7,090 nucleotides of DNA from an uncultured Oscillospiraceae bacterium (GCA_910579155.1 CAJTTS010000139.1:1-7090); one strand, 5' to 3'; shown: positions 1-5,549, counted from the first letter of the stretch. Made by a program: numbers and translations. The notes: generated from the sequence alone by a model not told the origin.

Positions 1-287
1 AACGGGGCCCAGCGTATGCGGACGGTCTGCTCGAAGCCCTCCACGCGGTCGAAGCAGTGTCCGGCGAGCCAGGTGAAGTCGAAGGCTGCCAGGTCGCGGC
101 GCTCGTCCAGCCGGGCCTGCAGGAAACAGTGGATGTCGTTGCTGATGATATGGCCGTCGCGCTTGAGGCGGTCCAGCTCGTCGTAGGTGACGTAGAACCG
201 CCGGGGCGACTTCACCCTGGCGCTGACGGTGCGGAGCTGAATGGTGTTCTCGTCGGCGTGGGCGTGGAGCAGGATTCGGTCAGTCAT
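1..287 (-). CDS. Unknown protein, 3' end beyond the window
   Basis: The first 95 codons are visible; the frame is open and runs off the left edge, so this is the N-terminal part only. It starts with MTDRILLHAH and includes FYVTYDELDRL and ISNDIHCFLQARLDERRDL. I do not recognise the family; no signal peptide, membrane segment or metal motif is seen. The start at 287 is set by an AAGGAGGTG ribosome binding site about 8 bases upstream. It overlaps the end of the preceding gene by 8 bases (ATGACTGA), which implies translational coupling and a shared transcript. It probably belongs to the accessory gene set of the mobile element. Confidence 0.7.
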   Translation of the reverse strand, partial: MTDRILLHAHADENTIQLRTVSARVKSPRRFYVTYDELDRLKRDGHIISNDIHCFLQARLDERRDLAAFDFTWLAGHCFDRVEGFEQTVRIRWAP

Positions 288-747
288 GGCGCTCCACCTC
301 CTTGAAGCATCCGTCGCTGCTGTGGTCCCATTCGATGGTCCCGTCGATGTACTGGATGATGCCCTTGGCGGTGAACGTCCAGCCGCTCTTGATGTTCTGG
401 AAGATGCCGGAGGTGCTGCTGGAGCCTCCGGCTGCGTTGAAATATAAAATGCCCTGGTCCGTTACCAGGGCAAGGCAGAGGTATCTCCCGCCGCTGCGGT
501 TCATGTAGACCTGCCTGACGGTGGGCGTGAGGGGCCGGCCTTTGTCGATGTCCCAGATGTGCTCGTTGGCGCCGTCCGGGTTGAATACGGCCCTTCGGGC
601 GCCGCCGCCGACCACATGGGCCATGACGGTGACGGGCCTGCCGGTGTCCGCCGCGTGGTGCGTGGCGGTGGCGACGGCCTGCGGCAAGGCGGCGGAGCTG
701 CCGATGGCGCTGCCGTCCTGCATGATTGTGAAATGGGTGAAATCCAT
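280..747 (-). CDS. Conserved-looking hypothetical protein of the mobile element, 155 aa
   Basis: The gene encodes 155 residues starting MDFTHFTIMQDGSAIG. The start at 747 follows AAAGGAGG with a 9-base gap. Two parts can be told apart: an N-terminal half (about 1-70) ending in a segment with VFNPDGANEHIWD, and a C-terminal half (about 78-153) with VYMNRSGGRYLCL, SGWTFTAKGIIQYIDGTIEW and a final CFKEVE. The GWTFTA...GTIEWD pattern reminds me of small hypothetical proteins common in Clostridia mobile elements, but I cannot name a domain or a function. It lacks signal or membrane sequences and is probably cytoplasmic. It sits just after the terminator that follows ssb, and its stop overlaps the start of the next gene, so these two form a pair that probably depends on read-through. 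Confidence 0.75.
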   Translation of the reverse strand: MDFTHFTIMQDGSAIGSSAALPQAVATATHHAADTGRPVTVMAHVVGGGARRAVFNPDGANEHIWDIDKGRPLTPTVRQVYMNRSGGRYLCLALVTDQGILYFNAAGGSSSTSGIFQNIKSGWTFTAKGIIQYIDGTIEWDHSSDGCFKEVERHD

Positions 748-781
748 GGCAATCGTCCTCCTTTGGCGAATTTTGGGCGCG

Positions 782-816
782 AAAAAGGCGGGAGGGTGTT
801 TTCATCCTCCCGCCCG
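782..816 (-). terminator. Intrinsic terminator or attenuator after ssb
   Basis: Read on the minus strand, GGCGGGAGG pairs with CCTCCCGCC (806-814 with 787-795), extended by a G-T and an A-T pair around a GTTTTC loop, and is followed directly by TTTTTC (786-781). It starts about 20 bases after the ssb stop. Only about 35 bases separate it from the next start codon, too few for a promoter as well, so it probably attenuates rather than ends transcription. Confidence 0.85.
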
Positions 817-834
817 GGTACAGTCCATATGTGG

Positions 835-1254
835 TCAGAACGGCAGATCGCCGCCGTCGCCCATGTCCTCCGCGCCGCCGGGGTACGTGCCGGCGGGGGG
901 CGGAGCCGGGGCGGCCTGGTTCTGCTGCTGGGGCTTGCTGTCCCCGAAGTGGACGTTGTTCGCCAGCACCTCGGCGCTGCGGCGCCTGTTGCCGTCCCGG
1001 TCGGTCCAATCCCGCAACTGAAGCCTTCCGTCCACCACGGCCATGCGGCCCTTGGAAAAGTAGCGGGTTACGAACTCGGCCGTGCTGCGCCAGGCCACGA
1101 TGTCGATGAAATCGGTGGCCTTCTCGCCGGTAGCTTTGTCCTTGAAGTCCCGGTCGCAGGCGACGGTGAAAGACGTGACGGGGAGGCCGGACTGGGTGTA
1201 ACGGATTGCCGGATCGCGCACAAGGCGGCCCATGACGGTGATATGATTTAGCAT
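835..1254 (-). CDS. ssb: Single-stranded DNA-binding protein (SSB)
   Basis: This is a 139-residue SSB that would coat single-stranded DNA during replication or conjugative transfer. One OB-fold domain spans about residues 1-105, with the family patterns MLNHITVMGRLVRDP, VTSFTVACDRDFK, DFIDIVAWRSTAEFV, KGRMAVVDGRLQLRDWTD and RRSAEVLANNVHF. A proline- and glutamine-rich linker follows (about 108-125). The acidic tip ends GDGGDLPF, the conserved peptide that docks partner proteins. It is slightly shorter than many chromosomal SSBs because of the short linker. The start at 1254 follows GGAGG with a 7-base gap. It lies 25 bases after the preceding gene in the ClpX-like operon, so it is probably the element's own SSB, not the chromosomal copy. 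A strong terminator follows. Confidence 0.95.
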   Translation of the reverse strand: MLNHITVMGRLVRDPAIRYTQSGLPVTSFTVACDRDFKDKATGEKATDFIDIVAWRSTAEFVTRYFSKGRMAVVDGRLQLRDWTDRDGNRRRSAEVLANNVHFGDSKPQQQNQAAPAPPPAGTYPGGAEDMGDGGDLPF

Positions 1255-1279
1255 AGTTTTTCCTCCATTTTGTTGCGGT

Positions 1280-1642
1280 TTAAGGCTGTACGGGGTCGTC
1301 CATCTGATATTGTACGTTGAACATACTCAGCGCCTCGATGGCGGCGGCGAGCAGCATGAGCGCGCCCATCTCGTGCTGTTCCGGGGATTCCCCCGGGTCG
1401 TCCGGGTAGCGCCACATGGAGCCGATGAACTTTACGGTTTCGAGCATCCTCTTGTACTCCGCATCGGTGGCGTCATTATATTCCATGCGCTCCACGGCCT
1501 CGCGGAACGTCACGGCGGGGTGCCGGATCTTGAGCAAGGACAATGCCTGTTTCAAGGAGGTCACGCTCTCGGTGCCGTCCAGGCCCTCGAAGCGGACATT
1601 GGTGAGGCCCTGGCGCTGGTCAAAATCAAATATCAAGTCCAT
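1280..1642 (-). CDS. Hypothetical protein, 120 aa
   Basis: An unrecognised, probably cytoplasmic protein beginning MDLIFDFDQRQGL. It is acidic and largely helical by appearance, with a C-terminal helix-like stretch (MGALMLLAAAIEALSMFNV) that is alanine-rich but too short and mixed for a confident membrane segment. The ATG at 1642 is chosen because AAGGAGG lies 8 bases before it. A TTG seven codons upstream (1663) would overlap the end of the ATPase gene and would place that ribosome binding site inside the reading frame. The gene lies between the ClpX-like ATPase (18 bases upstream) and ssb (25 bases downstream), so it is co-transcribed with both. I cannot assign a function. Confidence 0.75.
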   Translation of the reverse strand: MDLIFDFDQRQGLTNVRFEGLDGTESVTSLKQALSLLKIRHPAVTFREAVERMEYNDATDAEYKRMLETVKFIGSMWRYPDDPGESPEQHEMGALMLLAAAIEALSMFNVQYQMDDPVQP

Positions 1643-1659
1643 GTCATCATCCTCCTTGC

Positions 1660-2658
1660 TCAAAACTCGAAGCAGCGGCGCTGGCAGTCGTCGAAGATGG
1701 CGTCGTCCACGAGCCGCCGGATCTGGTTCTCCATGCCCCGGACGCCCAGCCCGCTTTTGCAGGCCAGCTCGGCCAGCTCCCGGCGTTTCTGCGGGGAAAG
1801 CCGGACATCCGCCTTGTACTGCTCCCCGATATGGGCCAGGAAGCCGAGGGAGCTGTCCGTCATGCGGTAGTAGTCCTCCTCCGTCATGGGTTCTATGTGG
1901 GCAAGTCGCTGGATCCTCCCAAGGAGCTCAGGCGTTACCCCGAACTCGATCAGATCCGCCTCATTTAGAGGTCGGGCGTAGGGCTGTACGGGCTTGGGGG
2001 CCGCGCCGAAGCCGATGCGGGTGCCGGTGTCCTTCTCCGCCACGTCGTGGGCCTTGTTGGAGAACGCGCCGCACAGCACGAAGCTGATCTTGGACGTGTC
2101 TATGGAGTGGATGACGGAATCGATCTTTACATCCACGCGGGTACCCTCCAGCATCGTCAGGCCCTCCGACTGGATGGCGTGGCTGACGTTCTCGCCATAA
2201 CTGAAACAGGGGGCCAACATCTTGTCCGCCTCGTCCATGACAAGAATCGCGCGATACCCGGAGCGGAAGGTAGGGGACCGAAGCAGGTCGGCCCACTTTT
2301 TTGAGCCCTTCCAGCCGTCCTGGGTAATATTGGAAACATCCTCGATTACGATACGGCCCGGAAAAATTTTTTGCAGGCAGCGCCAGATGTGCGTCTTGCC
2401 GCAGCCGCTGGGGCCGATGAACATGGCGGTGGAGCGGATGCCGTGGAGGCAGTTGTACATGATGACGGACGCCGCCTTCTTGGCGTCCTCCTGCTTCCAA
2501 ACCAGCCGGTCCAGATAGGAGTAAATTTCCTTGGGGGTGTACCGCGCCGGTTCCTCTGCGGCCTCCGTCGCGGGGGCGGCATCGATCTTTCGGACGGCTT
2601 CCACGCGGTCGTCGTACCAGGGGTAGGGCTGGCTGGGGGTATGGTTCTGGTTGTCCAT
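1660..2658 (-). CDS. ClpX-like AAA+ ATPase lacking the zinc-binding domain
   Basis: A 332-residue AAA+ unfoldase-type ATPase closest in pattern to ClpX. Visible motifs are Walker A GPSGCGKT (82-89), a pore-loop-like DGWKG (114-118, where ClpX has GYVG), Walker B ILVMDEAD (138-145), the ClpX-like stretch SIDTSKISFVLCGAF (185-199), IGFG (215-218) where ClpX carries its ClpP-binding IGF loop, an arginine finger in TPELLGR (R248) and sensor-2 arginine in GVRG (R307). The usual N-terminal Cys4 zinc domain is absent; residues 1-40 look disordered. The protein is shorter than chromosomal ClpX (about 420 residues). The start at 2658 follows GGAGGAGG closely. An in-frame ATG at 2769 with a weaker GAGG could add 37 residues. 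It heads an operon with an unknown gene and ssb behind a promoter and structured leader. Substrate and partners are unknown; ClpP docking is inferred from the tripeptide. Confidence 0.88.
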   Translation of the reverse strand: MDNQNHTPSQPYPWYDDRVEAVRKIDAAPATEAAEEPARYTPKEIYSYLDRLVWKQEDAKKAASVIMYNCLHGIRSTAMFIGPSGCGKTHIWRCLQKIFPGRIVIEDVSNITQDGWKGSKKWADLLRSPTFRSGYRAILVMDEADKMLAPCFSYGENVSHAIQSEGLTMLEGTRVDVKIDSVIHSIDTSKISFVLCGAFSNKAHDVAEKDTGTRIGFGAAPKPVQPYARPLNEADLIEFGVTPELLGRIQRLAHIEPMTEEDYYRMTDSSLGFLAHIGEQYKADVRLSPQKRRELAELACKSGLGVRGMENQIRRLVDDAIFDDCQRRCFEF

Positions 2659-2832
2659 GCTATGTTCCTCCTCCGTGTTTTTTGTGGCTATGGCCGCGTC
2701 TGCCCGGTTTTGGACATAAAAAGCCAGCATATCAAGGTCAAATGGGCAGACTGGTAGCCTTAGCCACATTCAAAAACCTCAATATGCTGGGTCGTAATCT
2801 ATATGGGTTGTCTCCCGGGATGCTGGAGACAG
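2659..2832 (-). promoter_or_regulatory. Structured 5' leader of the ClpX-like operon
   Basis: From the predicted start near 2832 to the ATG at 2658 the transcript has a leader of about 175 nt. Its first bases form a perfect 7-bp hairpin (TGTCTCC 2831-2825 with GGAGACA 2815-2809). A second, long-range pairing joins CCAGCATAT (2790-2782) to ATATGCTGG (2732-2724), and CTTTTTATG follows immediately. The loop of the first hairpin contains CCAGCAT (2826-2820), a second possible partner for ATGCTGG. The layout would suit attenuation or a regulatory RNA switch, but no known class is recognised. Confidence 0.5.
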
Positions 2833-2838
2833 GATGCC

Positions 2839-2867
2839 ATAATAGCACATCCCGCTGTACGTGTCAA
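2839..2867 (-). promoter_or_regulatory. Sigma-70 promoter of the ClpX-like operon
   Basis: On the minus strand a perfect TTGACA (2867-2862) is followed, 17 bases later, by TATTAT (2844-2839). The predicted start is near 2832, at the beginning of the leader hairpin. It lies downstream of the small gene at 2914-3210, so the operon has independent expression. Confidence 0.8.
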
Positions 2868-2896
2868 TCCCCTTACTGGATTTTCCACCCCCACTG

Positions 2897-2916
2897 TGAG
2901 CTGCGCCAGCAGCTCA
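2897..2916. repeat. Perfect 8-bp hairpin overlapping a stop codon
   Basis: TGAGCTGC and GCAGCTCA form a perfect 8-bp stem around a GCCA loop. On the minus strand it begins at the TGA stop of the 98-residue gene and is not followed by a run of T, so it may protect the 3' end or act as a weak terminator. Confidence 0.5.
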
Positions 2917-3210
2917 TAAAAGCGACATACCGGAACAGAAGGTCCCCGCCTGCCGCCTTTCGTCGGCGTCCGGCGGCTCGTATTCGTACCGAAACGCCTG
3001 GCGGTTCGGGAAGCGCCGGATCATGTCCTCCACGAGAACCCGTACATGGGAGCGCATATAATCCCCGTCGTCCGGCTGGTGCATTGCGATACGCGCCAGC
3101 ATGACGAGGGCGCTCATGTCCACGGAAACGGGCTTGCCGAGCTGCTGCGACAGGCGCTCCACCTCGTCCTGTCCCACGGCGGCCAGCGCCAGGAGCTTTT
3201 CTTCGTCCAT
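2914..3210 (-). CDS. Hypothetical protein, 98 aa
   Basis: A small, probably cytoplasmic protein beginning MDEEKLLALAAVGQDEVERL and ending CSGMSLL. The N-terminal two thirds look helical, with SVDMSALVMLARIAMHQ and SHVRVLVEDMIRRFP; a charged YEYEPPDADERR segment follows. No family is recognised. The start at 3210 is well supported by AAGGAGGT with an 8-base gap. The gene lies 165 bases after the recombinase gene and before the promoter of the ClpX-like operon. No clear promoter of its own is seen, so it may be read from the recombinase promoter if the hairpin at 3246-3265 is leaky. Confidence 0.7.
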   Translation of the reverse strand: MDEEKLLALAAVGQDEVERLSQQLGKPVSVDMSALVMLARIAMHQPDDGDYMRSHVRVLVEDMIRRFPNRQAFRYEYEPPDADERRQAGTFCSGMSLL

Positions 3211-3245
3211 CGTGTTTACCTCCTTGTACAGTCCAAAATTACACC

Positions 3246-3265
3246 GGGCAGGGGCGCTCCTGCCC
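3246..3265 (-). terminator. Possible weak terminator after the recombinase gene
   Basis: GGGCAGG and CCTGCCC pair (3246-3252 with 3259-3265) around a 6-base loop. On the minus strand the first T run (ATTTTGG) comes about 7 bases after the stem, which is poor for an intrinsic terminator. It may only reduce read-through into the 98-residue gene. Confidence 0.35.
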
Positions 3266-3375
3266 CAGCAGCGTCAGCGCTCAGTAGATATAGTCGGCGC
3301 ACTGGCCGTGTGGGTACAGATTGGTTTTTATCCTCCTGCTGCAAATCGCGGCCTGAAAATCCGGCAGACTTCGGC

Positions 3376-4089
3376 CTACCGCTCGGCTTTGAGCTGTCTC
3401 TTGTATCTGTAGTAGGTATTCCGGGAGATTCCGCAGAGCTTGATCACCTCCGGGTCGTCCAGTGTCCCGTTGAAGTCCTTGGAGTGCTTCACGATGACGG
3501 CCTTGGCGGCGATGCTCTTCCGGGTGGTCAGCTTCGTACCAGGGGCGAGGCCATAGGTCTTTTCAATCCCGTGCTGGGCGGCCTCCAGCTTCGCGGCCCG
3601 CATCCCGTCCCGAACCCTCGTCTGGATATCGTGCCGCTCCTTTTCGGCCTGCTCGAAGGCGATGGCAATTTGTCTCCGGGCCAGGAGCATCAGGACCCGG
3701 TTGGTCGCTTCGATGTAAATATCCGCGATCTCGTTGCCCGTGGCCGGGATGCTGGCGGCGGCGGCCTGGCGGTAGCACTCCGTGTTGCAATGGGGCTCGT
3801 TCAGGAAAACCAGGTCGATCCCCTTCTGGTACAGCTCTTCGTACAGGGCTGCGCCGTCCTCCGCGTCACGGCTCAGGCGGGATACGGAGTCGAATACAAC
3901 GGTGTCCCCCGGCTGGAGCCGCTTGTACAGCCGGTTCCACTCGGGCCGGTCCAGGGTGCTGCCGGTGAACCTGTCGCTGAAGAACGTGGCGCCGGCATAG
4001 GCCCCGCCGTCCGCCGACATGATGTTCTCAATCTGCCGCTTCAAACTTTGCTGCCGGGTGCTCACCCGGACGTATGCGTACAGCTTCAT
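3376..4089 (-). CDS. Serine recombinase (resolvase/invertase family)
   Basis: A 237-residue site-specific recombinase that would cut and rejoin DNA through a 5'-phosphoserine link. The catalytic domain (about 1-150) begins MKLYAYVRVST with nucleophile Ser10 and Arg8. FTGSTLDRPEW lies at 41-51, and DSVSRLSRD (67-75) carries the two active-site arginines R71 and R74. A long helical segment (about 125-170) leads to a C-terminal helix-turn-helix around PEVIKLCGISRNTYYRYKRQ (213-232). It is longer than Tn3-type resolvases (about 185) and far shorter than large serine integrases (over 450), so a resolvase or invertase role fits better than integration. The start at 4089 follows GAGGTG with a short gap; an ATG eight codons upstream has no good ribosome binding site. 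It has its own promoter. Confidence 0.9.
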   Translation of the reverse strand: MKLYAYVRVSTRQQSLKRQIENIMSADGGAYAGATFFSDRFTGSTLDRPEWNRLYKRLQPGDTVVFDSVSRLSRDAEDGAALYEELYQKGIDLVFLNEPHCNTECYRQAAAASIPATGNEIADIYIEATNRVLMLLARRQIAIAFEQAEKERHDIQTRVRDGMRAAKLEAAQHGIEKTYGLAPGTKLTTRKSIAAKAVIVKHSKDFNGTLDDPEVIKLCGISRNTYYRYKRQLKAER

Positions 4090-4142
4090 GGTTGGGCACC
4101 TCTTCGTAGTCAAACAAGGTACACTCAGATTGGTTACTTATT

Positions 4143-4171
4143 ATGATAGCACGGAACCAGGTATTTGTCAA
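4143..4171 (-). promoter_or_regulatory. Sigma-70 promoter of the serine recombinase
   Basis: On the minus strand TTGACA (4171-4166), a 17-base spacer and TATCAT (4148-4143) precede the recombinase start by about 55 bases, giving a predicted leader of about 47 nt. The surrounding sequence is AT-rich. Confidence 0.75.
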
Positions 4172-4297
4172 TAATTTAGGTACTATTCTGATATAGATTG
4201 TTTTGGTACTGAAAAGTGCGGTGCGCACTGTGGGCCGATGCTCATGATGGGTTACCTCGGTATTGCCAGCCGCTAAGAACTTTTTCGTAAAATTCTG

Positions 4298-4326
4298 TTG
4301 ACAATCCAGAGAACTTTGCATATACT
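4298..4326 (+). promoter_or_regulatory. Sigma-70 promoter of the structured RNA and nuclease gene
   Basis: Perfect TTGACA (4298-4303), a 17-base spacer and TATACT (4321-4326). The predicted start near 4333 falls exactly where the first RNA hairpin begins, which supports both calls. It points away from the recombinase promoter. Confidence 0.85.
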
Positions 4327-4376
4327 TAATTATAGAGACAGTAATGTCTCTCGTGCGGCGGCACGTTAAAGCTGTG

Positions 4377-4450
4377 CTCTCTATGGGAGAGGATAAAGTC
4401 CCATACCTGTTTAGGTATCCTAACGGATACTGCGCCTGGCCCCGAGGAGA
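4377..4450 (+). repeat. RNA module copy A (pseudoknot plus hairpin)
   Basis: Stem 1 is CTCTC/GAGAG (4377-4381 with 4387-4391). Its loop TATGG (4382-4386) pairs with CCATA (4401-4405), making an H-type pseudoknot. Next come CCTGTTTAG, the hairpin GTATCC-TAAC-GGATAC (4415-4430), TGCGCCTG and AGGAGA (4445-4450). Confidence 0.7.
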
Positions 4451-4459
4451 TAAGGGGGT

Positions 4460-4533
4460 AGTCCCGTAGGGGACTTAACAAACCTACGCCTGTTTAGCTA
4501 TCCTAACGGATAGTGCGCCTGACAGCCAGGAGA
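4460..4533 (+). repeat. RNA module copy B (pseudoknot plus hairpin)
   Basis: Stem 1 is AGTCCC/GGGACT (4460-4465 with 4470-4475). Its loop GTAG (4466-4469) pairs with CTAC (4484-4487). The hairpin is CTATCC-TAAC-GGATAG (4498-4513). Over the 33-nt core (4489-4521) it differs from copy A at only two bases, which pair with each other. The pseudoknot stems have quite different sequence but the same topology. Confidence 0.7.
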
Positions 4534-4553
4534 AAACACGTATTTTTAATGTG

Positions 4554-4587
4554 AAAGGGCGGATAGTGAAAGCTGTCCGCCCTTTTT
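4554..4587 (+). terminator. Intrinsic terminator between RNA and nuclease gene
   Basis: GGGCGGATAG (4557-4566) pairs with CTGTCCGCCC (4573-4582) around a TGAAAG loop, with one T-G pair, followed by TTTTT (4583-4587). It ends 20 bases before the ATG of the next gene, so expression of that gene needs read-through, as in type III toxin-antitoxin loci. Confidence 0.9.
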
Positions 4588-4607
4588 CGTGATTAGAGAG
4601 ATGTAAT

Positions 4608-5264
4608 ATGGGAACAGTGTCAGATAATCAGTTGGTTATTAACTCAATTAACGTTGCTGCCGCCCAGTATAAACAAAGTTTGGTAGGCAGAGTATTCCTC
4701 TATGTATTTGAGGGAAACATGATAGAAGTCGCCTACCACGAAACGGAATTCAGACATCTTACGGGTGTTGCTACAAATCTGACGGCACAGTCGTTTTATG
4801 ATAAAGCTGTCAACGGAATTTTACAGCAGAATCAGGTGTTTTTCGATGCACGGCATCCGCGTCATTTATGCCGTCGTAAAATGCGGCATATTCAAAATCT
4901 CAGCGCCGTCGCAAATACGGCACTGATCGTCTTGAAAGATGTCAGTACTGCGACAGAGACGTTTCATTTTGCCTTTACAGAATTGAATTTCACTCTATGT
5001 CTCGGCAGAGATATAGACTTGGTAACAGGCCAGCCAAAAAATGATTATTACATTGTCAAATCGCTGCGGGACGGCGATATGTTTAATCGGAGCTTATACC
5101 AGTATGAGTGTAACTACATATTTAGCCGGCAGAATGATGAAAGACTTTATGATACGATTTGTTATTCAGATGGAAAGGCTTCCGTGGAAGATTTAGCTGA
5201 TGAGGTTAAGGCGAAGTTGTCTCCATCTATTATAGAGGTACCACTGGGTGAAAAACAACCTTAA
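4608..5264 (+). CDS. PBECR4-like (BECR-fold) putative ribonuclease, candidate toxin
   Basis: A 218-residue protein, probably cytoplasmic. Its order of motifs matches what I know of PBECR4-domain proteins (Pfam Barnase-EndoU-ColicinE5/D-RelE-like nucleases): AAAQYKQSLVGRVFLYVF (17-34), EFRHLTGV (47-54), SFYDKAVNGIL (62-72), a middle strand region FHFAFTELNFTLCLGRD (119-135), and YYIVKSLRD (147-155) before a final NYIFSR strand. I cannot place catalytic residues with confidence; H50 and the basic cluster RHLCRRKMRH (85-94) are candidates. The start at 4608 has only a weak AGAGAG site. The gene is the sole plus-strand gene here, is visibly more AT-rich than its minus-strand neighbours, and lies 20 bases after a terminator that follows a repeated structured RNA. 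Together these suggest an RNA-neutralised toxin carried as cargo. Family assignment is from memory of the pattern; toxicity is inferred. Confidence 0.7.
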   Translation: MGTVSDNQLVINSINVAAAQYKQSLVGRVFLYVFEGNMIEVAYHETEFRHLTGVATNLTAQSFYDKAVNGILQQNQVFFDARHPRHLCRRKMRHIQNLSAVANTALIVLKDVSTATETFHFAFTELNFTLCLGRDIDLVTGQPKNDYYIVKSLRDGDMFNRSLYQYECNYIFSRQNDERLYDTICYSDGKASVEDLADEVKAKLSPSIIEVPLGEKQP

Positions 5265-5462
5265 ATCTTTGAGTTTGGGCTAAAGCATAAACTCGTTGCG
5301 ATAGCATACGCAGGGAACCATCGACCACCTTGCCCTGGAATCGGGCAAGGGCTGCTGAAAACGGCTGAACAACTTCATTATCTTTGGACGATTGTGCAAT
5401 TTATATAATTTGTGTAGAGTAAACAAAAATTCTGGCAGCCTCAAAAGATATGAGGTCAACCA

Positions 5463-5484
5463 GAAACCGCAACAAAACCGCAAC
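5463..5484 (+). repeat. Direct repeat pair AAACCGCAAC, period 11
   Basis: AAACCGCAAC occurs at 5464-5473 and again at 5475-5484. The consensus AAAACYGSRAC is also met at 5736-5746 and 5748-5758 on the other side of the tRNA fragment. Paired copies one turn apart are typical of integrase arm-type binding sites. Confidence 0.6.
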
Positions 5485-5496
5485 CACCACCAAAAA

Positions 5497-5516
5497 ACAG
5501 GTCACGACAGGTTACG
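5497..5516 (+). repeat. Direct repeat pair ACAGGTYACG, period 10
   Basis: ACAGGTCACG (5497-5506) is followed directly by ACAGGTTACG (5507-5516), with one mismatch. It is a candidate integrase or excisionase binding site pair. Confidence 0.55.
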
Positions 5517-5549
5517 CACGCCACATTAAACTATGCCAAAAAGTTTTCG

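Larger units (their letters stand above)
4333..4587 (+). ncRNA. Structured repeat RNA, candidate RNA antitoxin
   Basis: Between the promoter and the terminator lies about 255 nt with no plausible reading frame but dense secondary structure. In order: hairpin AGAGACA-GTAA-TGTCTCT (4334-4351), hairpin CGTGC-GGCG-GCACG (4352-4365), a pseudoknot-plus-hairpin module (4377-4450), a second copy (4460-4533), an A-rich linker and the terminator stem. The two modules have an 83-nt period, and the base changes between them keep pairing. RNA made of repeated pseudoknots, ended by a terminator just ahead of a nuclease gene, is how type III toxin-antitoxin loci (ToxI, CptI, TenpI) are built, so an antitoxin role is inferred. 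Alternatives are a tandem riboswitch controlling the gene or an unrelated regulatory RNA. I recognise no named RNA family. Confidence 0.75.

Noticed and set aside
284..1251. Long open frames on both strands overlapping ssb and the 155-residue gene
   Set aside because: Their translations are arginine-, proline- or glycine-rich low-complexity sequence, typical of wrong frames over GC-rich genes, and they cross a terminator.
3281..3340. Tiny minus-strand frame ending NLYPHGQCADYIY after an AGGAGG
   Set aside because: The codon at the right spacing is ATA or CTG, not ATG, GTG or TTG; too short to support without homologues.
3046..4146. Long plus-strand open frame (366 codons) opposite the recombinase
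   Set aside because: It is antisense to a clear serine recombinase, has no family pattern and no good ribosome binding site; long antisense frames are expected in GC-rich coding DNA.
4028..4321. Minus-strand open frame of 97 codons upstream of the recombinase
   Set aside because: It spans the recombinase promoter and start codon, and its translation has no coding character.
4353..4400. GTGCG at the start of a possible group II intron
   Set aside because: No domain V-like sequence and no reverse transcriptase; the bases lie within a simple hairpin.
4406..4521. Minimal CRISPR-like array (two 33-nt repeats around a 50-nt spacer)
   Set aside because: Only two repeats; they differ by a compensating pair, the interval itself is structured, a promoter and terminator bracket the unit, and no cas gene is present.
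4406..4521. Tandem hairpins with ACGG resembling the mini-ykkC (guanidine-II) riboswitch
   Set aside because: In that class ACGR forms the 4-base loop; here the loop is TAAC and the GG is paired. The downstream gene is not a guanidine-related transporter or enzyme.
5328..5350. Terminator of the nuclease gene
   Set aside because: The 8-bp stem is real but has no T run on either strand, so it is recorded only within the non-coding region.
5280..5483. Minus-strand open frame of 67 codons in the arm region
   Set aside because: No ribosome binding site, no recognisable pattern, and it covers a hairpin and the repeat pair.
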